Source: Kribbella albertanoniae
GTDB lineage: Bacteria > Actinomycetota > Actinomycetes > Propionibacteriales > Kribbellaceae
Length of the DNA stretch: 54,218 nt
Direction of reading: 5' to 3'
Assembly: GCF_004348455.1 (NCBI RefSeq)
Contig: NZ_SMKA01000024.1
Span: 1-54,218 of the forward strand
Under the pieces are notes generated by a model. It had not been told where the DNA came from, searched no databases, and saw only the letters and a program-made list of their open reading frames with translations. Of the stretch, positions 1 to 8,133 are shown one piece after another. The position numbers and the translations under genes are program-made. Numbering within the stretch: position 1 is the first letter of the stretch; each line of letters begins with the position of its first letter.

Positions 1-1386
1 GGTGGGGATGCAGGCGGCTATGGCCAGGGCTACCAGGGCTGCGGCGGCGCCGGTGATGAGGACTACTCGGAAGCCGTTCTCCGACGGGAGGGTGTAGGTG
101 CCGAGGTTGATGGTGAGTTGGGCGAGGATGACGCCGGCTACTGCGCTGGAGACCGAGGTGCCGATGGAGCGCATCAGGGTGTTGAAGCTGTTCGCGGCGG
201 CGGTCTCGGAGACGGGGACGGCGGACATGATCAGGGCGGGCATGGCGCCGTAGGCGAGGCCGATGCCGGCGCCGATCAGGAGCGAGACCAGGACGATCTC
301 CCAAACCGAGCCCATGAAGACGCTGCCGACGCCGTAGCCGGTGGCAACGACGATCGCGCCGAGCATCAGGGTGATCTTCGGTCCGCGGGCGGCGGAGAGC
401 TTGGCGGACAGCGGTGCGGTGATCAGCATGATCAGGCCGGACGGGCCCATCACGAGACCGGAGGCGAGCATCGACTGGCCGAGTCCGAAACCGGTTGCCT
501 TCGGCATCTGCAGCAGCTGCGGGACCACCAGCGACATCGCGAACATCGCGAACCCGAACACCATCGACGCCAGGTTCGTCAGCAGTACCTGTGGTCGCGC
601 GGTCGTCCGCAGGTCGACCAACGGCTCGCTGGTACGGCGTTCCCACCAGCCCCACATGACGATCGTGGCGACTGCCAGCGCGAACAGCCCCAGTGTCGGA
701 GCGCTCGTCCAACCCCAGTCGGCACCCTGAGAGATTGCCAGCAGCAACGAAATCAGTCCGACCGAAAGACCGACACCACCCAGTACGTCGAAGCGGCCGC
801 CCGAGCGGACGGTGGATTCGGGGACGAACCGCAGTACCAGCCCGAAGATGACGATGCCGAGTCCGGCCGACACCCAGAACAATGCGTGCCAGCTGAGGTT
901 CTCGGCCAGCAAGGCCGCGGCGGGCAGCCCGAGTGCCCCGCCGACCCCGAGTGACGCGCTCATCTGCGCGGTCGCCGTACCGAGGCGGTCGGACGGCAGT
1001 TCGTCGCGCATGATGCTGATCCCGAGCGGGATCACGCCGGCCGCGAAGCCCTGCAGGGCGCGGCCGACGACCAGCGGGATGAGTGAGCTGCTGAGTGCGG
1101 CGACGATCGAACCGGCGATCAGCAGGCCGATGCTGATCAGCAGCATCCGGCGCTTGCCGTACATGTCGCCGAGCCGGCCCATGATCGGGGTGGCGACCGC
1201 GGCCGCGAGCAGGGTGGCGGTGATGGCCCAGGCGGTCGCGCCGGCCGAGGCGTTCAGGAGCCGCGGCAGTTCGGGGATCACCGGGATCACCAAGGTCTGC
1301 ATCAGCGCGACCGTGATGCCGGCCGACGCGAGCACTGGAACCACTGCACCAGTGCGCCCCGGCGCAGTAGTGGGGACTGCGGACAT
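1..1386 (-). CDS. MFS drug exporter, DHA2 (EmrB/QacA-like), 3' end outside window
   Basis: Multi-pass membrane protein; 462 codons are visible with no stop before the window edge, so the C-terminus is missing. The N-terminus begins MSAVPTTAPG and soon enters hydrophobic helices. Residues about 70-80 carry the major-facilitator motif A (GRLGDMYGKRR), and the length and helix density fit the 14-helix DHA2 class of proton-driven exporters. It is divergent from the P450 operon that starts 122 bp away and shares its intergenic operator, so it may export a substrate or product of that system (inference). The start is the ATG at 1386 in the minus direction. Substrate unknown. Confidence 0.85.
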   Translation of the reverse strand, partial: MSAVPTTAPGRTGAVVPVLASAGITVALMQTLVIPVIPELPRLLNASAGATAWAITATLLAAAVATPIMGRLGDMYGKRRMLLISIGLLIAGSIVAALSSSLIPLVVGRALQGFAAGVIPLGISIMRDELPSDRLGTATAQMSASLGVGGALGLPAAALLAENLSWHALFWVSAGLGIVIFGLVLRFVPESTVRSGGRFDVLGGVGLSVGLISLLLAISQGADWGWTSAPTLGLFALAVATIVMWGWWERRTSEPLVDLRTTARPQVLLTNLASMVFGFAMFAMSLVVPQLLQMPKATGFGLGQSMLASGLVMGPSGLIMLITAPLSAKLSAARGPKITLMLGAIVVATGYGVGSVFMGSVWEIVLVSLLIGAGIGLAYGAMPALIMSAVPVSETAAANSFNTLMRSIGTSVSSAVAGVILAQLTINLGTYTLPSENGFRVVLITGAAAALVALAIAACIPT

Positions 1387-1434
1387 CGAACGCCTCCGAG
1401 AGCCGAAGAAATAGTTGGTTTCTGCAACCATAGA

Positions 1435-1456
1435 TTAAGTCAGGCAGTTGACTTAA
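1435..1456. promoter_or_regulatory. Perfect inverted repeat operator between exporter and P450 operon
   Basis: TTAAGTCA, a 6-bp spacer, then TGACTTAA: 8-bp arms without mismatch. It lies in the 121-bp divergent intergenic region. TTGACT at 1448-1453 inside the right arm could serve as a -35 for the rightward operon. A shorter dyad (TGGTT-N5-AACCA) sits just to its left. The likely ligand is the TetR-family regulator encoded within the operon (inference). Confidence 0.6.
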
Positions 1457-1507
1457 ACAAGCTGCCGAGGCAAAGTGGGAGTCAGACCCACACGGAGGTG
1501 ATGTCTC

Positions 1508-2698
1508 GTGACCGAGCGTGACGCGATTGACTATCCATTGGCACCCATTGCGGCGATCGAACCGCCGGCGGAGTGGGAGGAGCTGCGGCAGCAATGCCCG
1601 GTGGCCCATGTCCGGCTGCCGAGTGGTGACCAGGCAGCCCTACTGACCCGGTACGACGATGTCCGCCAACTGATCGCCGATCCGCGGTTCGCGCGGAACT
1701 CCAGCGAGAAGGACGCGGCGCGGATCTCGATGCTGGACCAGCAGGAGTCGCCGATCCCTCGGCTCGGTGAAGGGCATCAGCGCTGGCGGCGGATGCTGAC
1801 CAAGTGGTTCACCGCCAAGCGGATGGCGGAGCTGCGGCCGCGGATCGAGGCGATGGCCGAGCAGCTCGTCGACGAGATGGTCGCTCAGGGGCAACCTGCC
1901 GATCTGCGCGCGAGCTTCGGCTTCCCGCTCCCGGTCTGGGTGATCTGCGACCTGCTCGGCGTGCCCAACGAGGACCGCGATCGCTTCTCACACTGGTCCG
2001 ACACGTTCCTGAGCGTCAGTCGCTACACCCAGGACGAGGTCGACACCGCGCAGGCGGAGTTCACGACGTACATGGCCGGCCATGTCGCCGCCAAGCGGGT
2101 CGCCCCTGGCGAGGACCTGCTCGGCGATCTGATCACCCGCGCCGACGCCGCCGGCGAGTATCTGAGCGACGACGCACTCGTTGCCACTGGCAAGGGTCTG
2201 CTGATCGCCGGGCACGAGACAACCACGAACATGATCGGCAAGATGATGGCGATGCTGCTCGCCGATCGCACACACTGGGAGCAGTTGCTGGCCGATCCGA
2301 CGCTGGTTCGCACCGCGGTCGAGGAGACGTTGCGGTACGACGCGAACGCCGGCTTCGGCCTGACCCGGTACGTCGATGAAGACGTGGAACTGCCGGGTGG
2401 AACACTGCCCGCCGGTACGACGGCGATCTGCAGCCTGGGTTCGGCGAACCGCGATGAGTCGGTGTTCCCGGATGCGGCTGACTTGGATCTGTCTCGCAGT
2501 CCGAACCTGCATATCTCCTTCGGCGTCGGACCGCACTCGTGTGTCGGCCAGTCGTTGGCGCGGACCGAGTTGCAGGTCGTGCTGGAGGTCCTCCTGCGGC
2601 GACTGCCGACGCTGGCTCTCGGCGTACCGGTGGGGGAGTTGCCGCCGGTCAAGGGTCTGCTCGTCGGCGGGCTGCAGAAGGTGCCGGTGGTGTGGTGA
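1508..2698 (+). CDS. Cytochrome P450 monooxygenase
   Basis: 396-residue soluble class I bacterial P450. Visible signatures: I-helix AGHET at 234-238 (oxygen activation), EETLR as the K-helix ExxR, and the haem loop FGVGPHSCVGQ from about 338 with Cys345 as thiolate ligand. There is no N-terminal membrane anchor, as usual for bacterial P450s fed by a ferredoxin. The GTG start at 1508 is preceded by GGAGG at about 1496-1500; an ATG at 1501 is out of frame. It is the first gene of an operon with TetR, ferredoxin reductase, a second P450 and a ferredoxin. Its stop overlaps the next start (TGATG). Substrate cannot be read from the sequence. Confidence 0.95.
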   Translation: MTERDAIDYPLAPIAAIEPPAEWEELRQQCPVAHVRLPSGDQAALLTRYDDVRQLIADPRFARNSSEKDAARISMLDQQESPIPRLGEGHQRWRRMLTKWFTAKRMAELRPRIEAMAEQLVDEMVAQGQPADLRASFGFPLPVWVICDLLGVPNEDRDRFSHWSDTFLSVSRYTQDEVDTAQAEFTTYMAGHVAAKRVAPGEDLLGDLITRADAAGEYLSDDALVATGKGLLIAGHETTTNMIGKMMAMLLADRTHWEQLLADPTLVRTAVEETLRYDANAGFGLTRYVDEDVELPGGTLPAGTTAICSLGSANRDESVFPDAADLDLSRSPNLHISFGVGPHSCVGQSLARTELQVVLEVLLRRLPTLALGVPVGELPPVKGLLVGGLQKVPVVW

Positions 2699-3345
2699 TG
2701 ATGATGGCCAAGACGGTGCGGACCCAGCGGGTCAACGCGACGCGGGAGCTGATTTTGGCTACCGCTGAGCGGATGTTCGCCGAGCGCGGTCTGCATGAGG
2801 TTTCCAACCGGCAGATCAGCGAGGCCGCTGGGCAGGGCAACAACACCGCGGTCGGGTATCACTTCGGGACGAAAGCCGATCTGGTCAGGGCGATCCTGCA
2901 GAAGCACTCGGTGCATGTCGAGCGGCGCCGGGCCGAGCTGATCGCCGAGGCGGGGGACAGCCAGGACCTGCGGGTCTGGGTCGGCTGCCTGGTGCGGCCG
3001 AGCACCGACTACCTCGCGACGCTCGGCGTCCCGAGCTGGCTGGCCCGGTTCAACGCGCAGTTGATGAACGACCCGGTGTTGCGGAGTCCGCTGGTCGACG
3101 ACCTGCTGACCTCGCAGTCGATGCAGTGGATCGTCGAACGGCTCGACGTGATCCTCGCCGATCTTCCGTTGGAGGTCCGGATGGAGCGCGGCGCTATGAC
3201 CCGTCTGCTGATCCTGCAGATGTGCGCCGAGTACGAGCGTGCGCTCGCGATCGGTGAGCCGACCAACCGGGCGACCTGGCACGACATGGCGACCGGGCTG
3301 ATCGATGGGATCGTCGGGGTCTGGAATGCGCCGGTAACGAAATGA
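2698..3345 (+). CDS. TetR/AcrR-family transcriptional regulator
   Basis: 215 residues beginning MMMAKTVRTQ. The N-terminal helix-turn-helix (RELILATAERMFAERG, followed by QISEAAG and VGYHFGTKADLV) is the TetR DNA-binding domain; the rest is a helical ligand-binding domain of unclear specificity. ATG at 2698 overlaps the P450 stop, and 2701 or 2704 are equally possible starts. The open frame extends further upstream into the P450 gene, but that part is antisense-like and lacks family similarity. Being embedded in the P450 operon, it probably autoregulates through the inverted repeat at 1435-1456. The stop overlaps the next gene by ATGA. Confidence 0.9.
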   Translation: MMMAKTVRTQRVNATRELILATAERMFAERGLHEVSNRQISEAAGQGNNTAVGYHFGTKADLVRAILQKHSVHVERRRAELIAEAGDSQDLRVWVGCLVRPSTDYLATLGVPSWLARFNAQLMNDPVLRSPLVDDLLTSQSMQWIVERLDVILADLPLEVRMERGAMTRLLILQMCAEYERALAIGEPTNRATWHDMATGLIDGIVGVWNAPVTK

Positions 3346-4535
3346 GCGTGTTGATCGCCGGGGCGTCCGCGGCTGGGTTGTCGACGCTGGAAGCCCTTCG
3401 TAGGCAGGGATATCAGGAGCCGATCACTGTGCTCGGCGCCGAGACCCACCTGCCGTACGACCGCCCGCCGCTGTCCAAGCAGTACCTCTGTGGTGACTGG
3501 GACGAGGTGCGCACCCGGCTGCGGCCGGAGGAGATGCTCGCCAAGCTCGACGCCAACTTCGTGCTGGGCGACCCGGCAACCGCCCTGGACGTAGAACGCC
3601 GCCTGGTGAGCACCGAGTCCGGCCGCGAACTGTCAGCCGATTCAATCGTCATAGCCACCGGTCTTCGCGCCCGCATGCTGCCGGGGCAAGAGGGTCTCGC
3701 TGGGGTGCACGTCCTACGCACGCTAGGCGATGCGGACGCTCTGCGCCGCGACCTGGCAGGCGCATCCGGGGCGGGGGACCTTGGCGACGACTCCTCCAGG
3801 ACGCAGCCGCGGTTGGTGGTGGTTGGAGACGGCGTACTCGGGGCTGAGGTGGCTGCTACTGCTCGCAAACTCGGTTGCTCGGTGACTCTGGCCGGGCCGC
3901 AGGGGGCTCCTTTGGAGAGCTTGTTCGGGGCGGTAGTGGCTGGGTTGCTGGGGGAGCTGCATGCGGCCGAGGGGGTGGAGCTGAGGTTGGGTACGGCGGT
4001 CAGTGGGTTGACCTCGGCCGGTGGCCGGGTGACCGGCGTACAGCTGGCTAGTGGTGACCATCTGCCGGCTGATGTTGTGGTCGTGGCGCTCGGGGCGACG
4101 CCGGCTACGGAGTGGCTGGTGGATAGCGGGCTCACGCTCGACAACGGCGTGGTGTGCGACTCGCAGTGCCGGGCGGCCGACGGGATTTACGCCGCCGGTG
4201 ATGTTGCGCGGTGGCGGCATGACGGGCTGGATGCCTTGCTGCGCTTGGAGAATCGGACCAACGCCACCGAGCAGGCCGCCTGTGTCGCCGCGAACATCCT
4301 CGGCGAGAACCGTTCCTACGCACCGATCCCGTACTTCTGGACCGACCAGTTCGCCACCAAGATCCAGGTGCACGGCCTACCGAGCGCCGACGCCGACGTC
4401 ACAGTCGCCGAAGGGGCGATCGACGAACGCCGGTTCGTCACCCATTACCGCCGCGACGGCCGCACTGTCGCCGTACTCGGCTGGAACATGCCCAAACAAA
4501 CCCGCCTGCACCGCGCACACCTGGTACAGACGTAA
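3342..4535 (+). CDS. NAD(P)H:ferredoxin reductase of rhodocoxin/putidaredoxin reductase type
   Basis: 397-residue FAD/NAD(P)-dependent pyridine nucleotide-disulphide-type reductase. The N-terminal FAD dinucleotide fold (GASAAGLSTLEALRRQG, then LPYDRPPLSK) is followed near 160-190 by a second nucleotide fold (VVVGDGVLGAEVAATARKLG) and near 280 by the FAD-binding GIYAAGDVARW. The segment LENRTNATEQA and the C-terminal domain are typical of reductases feeding P450 or dioxygenase ferredoxins. With the downstream 3Fe-4S ferredoxin it should deliver electrons from NAD(P)H to both P450s. It is translationally coupled to the TetR gene. Confidence 0.93.
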   Translation: MSVLIAGASAAGLSTLEALRRQGYQEPITVLGAETHLPYDRPPLSKQYLCGDWDEVRTRLRPEEMLAKLDANFVLGDPATALDVERRLVSTESGRELSADSIVIATGLRARMLPGQEGLAGVHVLRTLGDADALRRDLAGASGAGDLGDDSSRTQPRLVVVGDGVLGAEVAATARKLGCSVTLAGPQGAPLESLFGAVVAGLLGELHAAEGVELRLGTAVSGLTSAGGRVTGVQLASGDHLPADVVVVALGATPATEWLVDSGLTLDNGVVCDSQCRAADGIYAAGDVARWRHDGLDALLRLENRTNATEQAACVAANILGENRSYAPIPYFWTDQFATKIQVHGLPSADADVTVAEGAIDERRFVTHYRRDGRTVAVLGWNMPKQTRLHRAHLVQT

Positions 4536-4560
4536 ACCCTCTTCTGGGGAAGGGAATGCG

Positions 4561-5775
4561 ATGACCGCAACACAGCAAGCTCCGGAGTATCCGATGGCCC
4601 GCGCGGCCGGATGCCCGTTCGATCCGCCACCGAAGTTGCGGGAGCTGCAGGACGAGGCGCCGCTGGTGAAGGTGGATGTCTTCGGCCAGTCCGTCTGGCT
4701 GGTCACCCGGTACGACGAGCAGCGCCGGCTGATGTCGGACCCGCGGCTCAGCTCGGATGTCACGAAGCCGGGCTATCCGAACCAGCAGCCGGTGCAGCTG
4801 CCGAAGGATGACGACGGTCCCGGGATCGGGTTCATCCTGATGGACGACCCCGAGCACGCGCGGCTGCGCCGGATGGTGACTGCGCCGTTCATGATCAAGC
4901 GCGTCGAGGCGATGCGCCCGCAGGTGCAGAAGATCGTCGACGACCTGATCGACGACCTGCTGGCCGGGCCGAAGCCGGTCGATCTGGTGCAGGCGTTCGC
5001 ACTGCCGATCCCGTCGCTGGTGATCTGCCAGTTGCTCGGCGTTCCGTACGAGGACCACGACTTCTTCCAGGTCAACAGCAGCATCCTGCTGCGCACGACC
5101 GAGACGATCGAGGCGCGGAACAAGGCCCGCGGCAACATCGGCGGCTACCTGCACGAGCTGATGGGCGACAAGCTGGAGAACCCGAAGGACGACCTGCTGT
5201 CCGGGCTCGCCGAGCGGGTCCGGGCCGGTGAGCTGAGCCGCAAGGACGCGGCCGGGATCGGTGTCCTGCTGCTGATCGCCGGTCACGAGACGACCGCGAA
5301 CATGATTGCCCTCGGCACCCTTGCGCTCCTCGAGCACCCCGACCAACTCGCCAAGCTGCGCGACACCGACGACCCGAAGCTGATCGCCAGTGCGGTCGAG
5401 GAGCTGCTGCGGTACCTGAACATCACCCACAACGGCCGTCGCCGGGCGATTCTCGAGGACATCGAGTTCGACGGGCAGATCCTGAAGGCCGGCGAAGGGG
5501 TGATCTTCCCCAACGACATCGCCAACCGGGACCCGGAGATGTTCCCGGAGCCGGACACGCTGGACCTGACCCGGGACGCGCGCCGGCATGTCGCGTTCGG
5601 GTTCGGCGTTCATCAGTGCCTTGGGCAACCACTTGCCCGGCTCGAACTGCAGGTCGTCTACGGCACCCTCTACCGGCGGATCCCGACGCTGCGCCGGGCG
5701 ATCGAGCTGGACGAGGTCCCGTTCAAGCACGACGGCGCCGTGTACGGCGTCTACTCCCTCCCTGTCACCTGGTAA
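4561..5775 (+). CDS. Cytochrome P450 monooxygenase (second of the operon)
   Basis: 404 residues, ATG at 4561 after a GGGGAAGGGA ribosome site. Motifs: AGHET at 240-244, EELLR as ExxR, haem loop FGFGVHQCLGQ with Cys353 as ligand. It differs clearly from the first P450 (different N-terminus MTATQQAPEY and different substrate-recognition regions), so the operon encodes two distinct oxygenases rather than a recent duplicate. It sits 25 bp after the reductase and 20 bp before the ferredoxin, consistent with shared transcription and a shared redox chain. Two P450s with one reductase suggest sequential oxidations of a single substrate (inference). Confidence 0.95.
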   Translation: MTATQQAPEYPMARAAGCPFDPPPKLRELQDEAPLVKVDVFGQSVWLVTRYDEQRRLMSDPRLSSDVTKPGYPNQQPVQLPKDDDGPGIGFILMDDPEHARLRRMVTAPFMIKRVEAMRPQVQKIVDDLIDDLLAGPKPVDLVQAFALPIPSLVICQLLGVPYEDHDFFQVNSSILLRTTETIEARNKARGNIGGYLHELMGDKLENPKDDLLSGLAERVRAGELSRKDAAGIGVLLLIAGHETTANMIALGTLALLEHPDQLAKLRDTDDPKLIASAVEELLRYLNITHNGRRRAILEDIEFDGQILKAGEGVIFPNDIANRDPEMFPEPDTLDLTRDARRHVAFGFGVHQCLGQPLARLELQVVYGTLYRRIPTLRRAIELDEVPFKHDGAVYGVYSLPVTW

Positions 5776-5795
5776 CTCGAGAAAGAAGCAGAACC

Positions 5796-5990
5796 ATGAA
5801 GGTCATCGTCGATCAGGACAAGTGTGTCGCCTCGGGTCAGTGCGTGACCGCGGCCATGGACGTCTTCGACCAGCGGGACGAGGACGGCATCGTCGTCCTC
5901 CTCACCGACACCCCGCCCGACGAACTCGCCGTCGACGTCCACCAGGCCGCCGCCGTCTGCCCGGCGCTGGCAATCGTCGTCGAGGACTGA
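5796..5990 (+). CDS. [3Fe-4S] ferredoxin, P450 electron donor
   Basis: 64 residues, MKVIVDQDKC onward. Only three cluster cysteines are present (Cys10, Cys16, Cys55 in AAAVCPALA), with Ala at the position where a fourth would fall. This is the pattern of the SoyB/ThcC-type 3Fe-4S ferredoxins that serve actinobacterial P450s. ATG at 5796 follows a GAAAGAAG ribosome site; the open frame upstream overlaps the P450 and is not used. It is the last gene of the operon and is followed by a hairpin. Confidence 0.95.
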   Translation: MKVIVDQDKCVASGQCVTAAMDVFDQRDEDGIVVLLTDTPPDELAVDVHQAAAVCPALAIVVED

Positions 5991-6013
5991 CCCGCCCGCC
6001 GGCCGGCCCGCTC

Positions 6014-6033
6014 ACGTGTCGGTAGCGACACGT
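6014..6033. terminator. Hairpin after the P450-ferredoxin operon
   Basis: ACGTGTCG, loop GTAG, CGACACGT: a perfect 8-bp stem 23 bp after the ferredoxin stop. No U-tract follows (GAGGTGTGGGG), so intrinsic termination is plausible but not certain. It lies just outside the first IS110 element. Confidence 0.55.
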
Positions 6034-6065
6034 AGAGGTGTGGGGGGGTGTCCCTATGGGTTTCG

Positions 6066-7262
6066 TCAAGCGGCTGTTGGGGTTGGGTGTTGGTAGAGGG
6101 TGCGGGTGCGGAGCATGGCGTGGAGGACGTCGATGCGGCGTCGTGCGAGGCAGATGAGTGCGGCGTTGTGTTTCTTGCCGGCGGCTCGTTTGCGGTCGTA
6201 GTAGGCCCGTGAGGTGGGGTCGGACAGTGCTGCGAACGCGGCGAGGAAGAAGGCTCGCTTGAGCTGTTTGTTCCCGCCCCGGCTGGGGTGCTCGCCACGG
6301 ATCGAGGTGCCGGAGCGGCGGGTCACGGGCGCGAGTCCGGCGTAGGCGGCGAGGTGTCCGGAGGTGGGGAACGCGGTGCCGTCGCCGACCTCGAGGAGAA
6401 TCCGTGCTCCGGTCCTGACGCCGATCCCCGGCACCGAGGTCAGGACCTTGGAAAGAGGGTGCGCATCGAGCATCTCCTCGATCTGCCGGGCGGCATCAGC
6501 TCGCTGGGTCAGCAGCCCGGCGAGGGTGGTGGCGAGCTGGGGCAGGACGAGCTCGGCAGCGCGGGTGCCGGGCACGGTGACGGTCTGTTCGGTCAGCGCC
6601 TGCTCGATCGCGTCGACAAGCTTGGCGTATGAGCGGGGAGCCCGGGGCTTGGTGGCGGCGACCAGCTGCCGTCGCGTCGCGGTGGCGAGTCCTTGAGGGC
6701 CGCCGAAGCGGGTCAGCAGTTCGAGCACGGCGGGGTGCTGGACCTTCGGGCCTAGCGCCCGTTCCAGCGCTGGGTGTATCTGGGTCAGCAGGCCGCGGAT
6801 GCGGTTGCTGACCCGGGTGACCTCGCCGGCCAGGTCGTCGTCGTAGCCGACGATGACCTGCAGGTCGGCCAAGGCATCGTCGTCGGTGCCGACCCGGCGC
6901 AGCGTATGCGGCATCGACCGGGCGGCTTCGGCGATGATGTAGGCATCACGCGCGTCGGTCTTGGCGTTGCCCGGGTGCAGGTCCGCGATCCGGCGCATCG
7001 CCAGCCCGGGCAGGTAGGCCACGTCGATACCCAGCTCGCGGGCCACCGTGACCGCCAGCGCTCCGATCGAGGCCGGCTGGTCGACGACCACCAGCACGGA
7101 ACCGCGGACCGACAGCGCCTCGAACACCGCGCGGATCTTCGCCTCCGACTGCGGCAGCACCTTGTCGTGGACCCGCTGGCCGTCCGGGTCCAAGCCGCAG
7201 GCATGGTGCTCCTCCTTGCCCACATCCAGACCCAGGAACACGGCGTACTCGCGACGGCCCAC
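6066..7262 (-). CDS. IS110-family transposase (DEDD recombinase), element A
   Basis: 398 residues; GTG start at 7262 after GGAGG (7266-7270 on the complementary strand). The N-terminal RuvC-like DEDD domain has D13 (GLDVGKEEH), D103 and D106 (KTDARDA). The second acidic position is Asp61 (VVVDQPASIGA) rather than the more usual Glu. A central coiled region is followed by the C-terminal Tnp domain (LTSVPGIGVRTGARIL; LAAYAGLAP; SGTSIRGE; GGNKQLKRAFF), which in this family carries the catalytic serine. Length matches the family and no frameshift is seen, so it may be active. It belongs to element A only; the other transposase in the window is clearly diverged. Confidence 0.93.
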   Translation of the reverse strand: MGRREYAVFLGLDVGKEEHHACGLDPDGQRVHDKVLPQSEAKIRAVFEALSVRGSVLVVVDQPASIGALAVTVARELGIDVAYLPGLAMRRIADLHPGNAKTDARDAYIIAEAARSMPHTLRRVGTDDDALADLQVIVGYDDDLAGEVTRVSNRIRGLLTQIHPALERALGPKVQHPAVLELLTRFGGPQGLATATRRQLVAATKPRAPRSYAKLVDAIEQALTEQTVTVPGTRAAELVLPQLATTLAGLLTQRADAARQIEEMLDAHPLSKVLTSVPGIGVRTGARILLEVGDGTAFPTSGHLAAYAGLAPVTRRSGTSIRGEHPSRGGNKQLKRAFFLAAFAALSDPTSRAYYDRKRAAGKKHNAALICLARRRIDVLHAMLRTRTLYQHPTPTAA

Positions 7263-7317
7263 ACTGCCTCCTCAAAACGGAATCGACCTGGCCACCAGAT
7301 CAGGCGAAGGATGCCGG

Positions 7318-7449
7318 CACCCACGTTACGAAGAGACCTACCCATCGGTGGCCCTGTCCCTATCAGCGGTCAACCAACGCCACCAGACCTGGCGACAACA
7401 CCCCCCGGATCATGCACACGACAGGGGCAGTAAGTCATACCAGGCCCGG
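7318..7449 (-). ncRNA. Putative bridge RNA of IS110 element A
   Basis: Read on the minus strand, upstream of the transposase. A 10-bp stem with G-U pairs (CCGGGCCTGG at 7449-7440 with CCAGGTCTGG at 7392-7383) encloses a 47-nt loop holding GGGGGGTGT (7406-7398), the reverse complement of the right target flank. Next comes ATAGGGACA (7363-7355), identical to the element's 3' terminus just after the transposase stop (6057-6049). Last is GTAACGTGGGTG (7329-7318), which is complementary, apart from one extra base, to CACCCCGTTAC at the start of the left end. This order (target loop, then donor loop) follows the published IS110/IS621 bridge-RNA arrangement. RNA ends are not determined. Confidence 0.55.
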
Positions 7450-7501
7450 CGACCAGACACCGCTTGTTCACGGTGCACGAAGAAGGTAACGGGGTGGATC
7501 C

Positions 7502-7738
7502 TCCCCAGATCCCCTCGCGGCCGGTGCCAGCCCTCCCCAAACCGGTTTGGGGAGGGACATGGGCCGGGCAGGGCCAACATCCACCCCACCTTCAGCAGCG
7601 GGTCACTGGTGATGCGACGGAACCTCAACTTCCCAGCCATGGCCCAGCGACCCCGGCTTCATCTTGCCTGGGGCTGACGGGCTGTGGCTGAGCTAACGCA
7701 CCCCGGCCGCCCCGGCACCCGAGACCGTCGTCCAGAGC
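7502..7738. repeat. Dispersed palindromic repeat, copy 1 (26-bp perfect palindrome)
   Basis: Non-coding stretch. At 7531-7556 CCCTCCCCAAACC is followed directly by its reverse complement, a 26-bp perfect palindrome. The preceding bases (CCCCAGATCCCCTCGCGG, CCGGTGCC) match the context of the identical palindrome at 51878-51903 (CCCCACATCACCTTGCGG, ACGGTGCC). The remaining 180 bp up to the tandem array contain no convincing gene. The unit resembles a REP/BIME-type extragenic element; function is unknown. Confidence 0.8.
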
Positions 7739-8115
7739 CACCTTGTGCACCCACCAACCACCCGACCACCCGCCCGGATGGTCGAACCGTGCTCAAGGTC
7801 GGGCGGGCGGCTCACCTTGGGCGCCCGTCGACCAGGTTCTGAGTGGGTGGATGGTCGAGTCGTGCTCAACGTCGTACCGGTTCGCCTTGGGCGCCCGTCG
7901 ACCAGGTTCCGAGTGGGTGGATGGTCGAGCTGTGCTCAACGTCGTACCGACTCACCTTGGGCGCCCGTCGACCACGTTCCGAGCAGATGGATGGCTGAGC
8001 CGTGCTCAAGGTCGGGCGGGCGGTTCACCTTGGGCGCCCGTCGACCACGTTCCGAGCGGGTGGGTGGTCGAGCCGTGCTCAAGGTCGGGCCGGCGGCTCA
8101 CCTTGGGCACCCGTC
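7739..8115. repeat. Tandem array of about six 70-74-bp units
   Basis: Units start with C(A/G)CCTTG at 7739, 7813, 7883, 7953, 8026 and 8099, so periods are 74, 70, 70, 73 and 73 bp. Each unit holds a CACCTTGGGCGCCCGTCGACCA-like segment and a GTGCTCAAGGTCG or GTGCTCAACGTCG segment. In the less diverged copies these form the inverted pair ACCTTGAGCAC / GTGCTCAAGGT. The last unit is broken by IS110 element B, and its continuation lies at 9427-9552. Open frames cross the array only because the repeats lack stops; there is no sign of translation. Confidence 0.85.
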
Positions 8116-8133
8116 AACAGTGATGATGTGGGT

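Larger units (their letters stand above)
6054..7501 (-). mobile_element. IS110-family insertion sequence (element A)
   Basis: About 1.45 kb, read leftward, with one transposase and a long non-coding left end (7263-7501). The ends come from comparison with an uninterrupted copy of the host repeat at 51806-51823, where GGGGGGTGT runs directly into CCTCCCCA. Here GGGGGGTGTCC (6043-6053) is separated from TCCTCCCCAGATC (7499 on) by the element. TCC is present at both junctions, so the exact cut lies within those three bases and any core dinucleotide is ambiguous. No terminal inverted repeats or longer target duplication are seen, as usual for IS110. The non-coding end has bridge-RNA-like features. 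Confidence 0.8.

Noticed and set aside
2023-3282. 419-residue minus-strand frame over P450 and TetR
   Set aside because: Reverse-strand shadow of coding DNA with no recognisable domain.
7739-8115. CRISPR-like array
   Set aside because: Units are contiguous and fully similar, without alternating constant repeats and unique spacers, and no cas gene is near.
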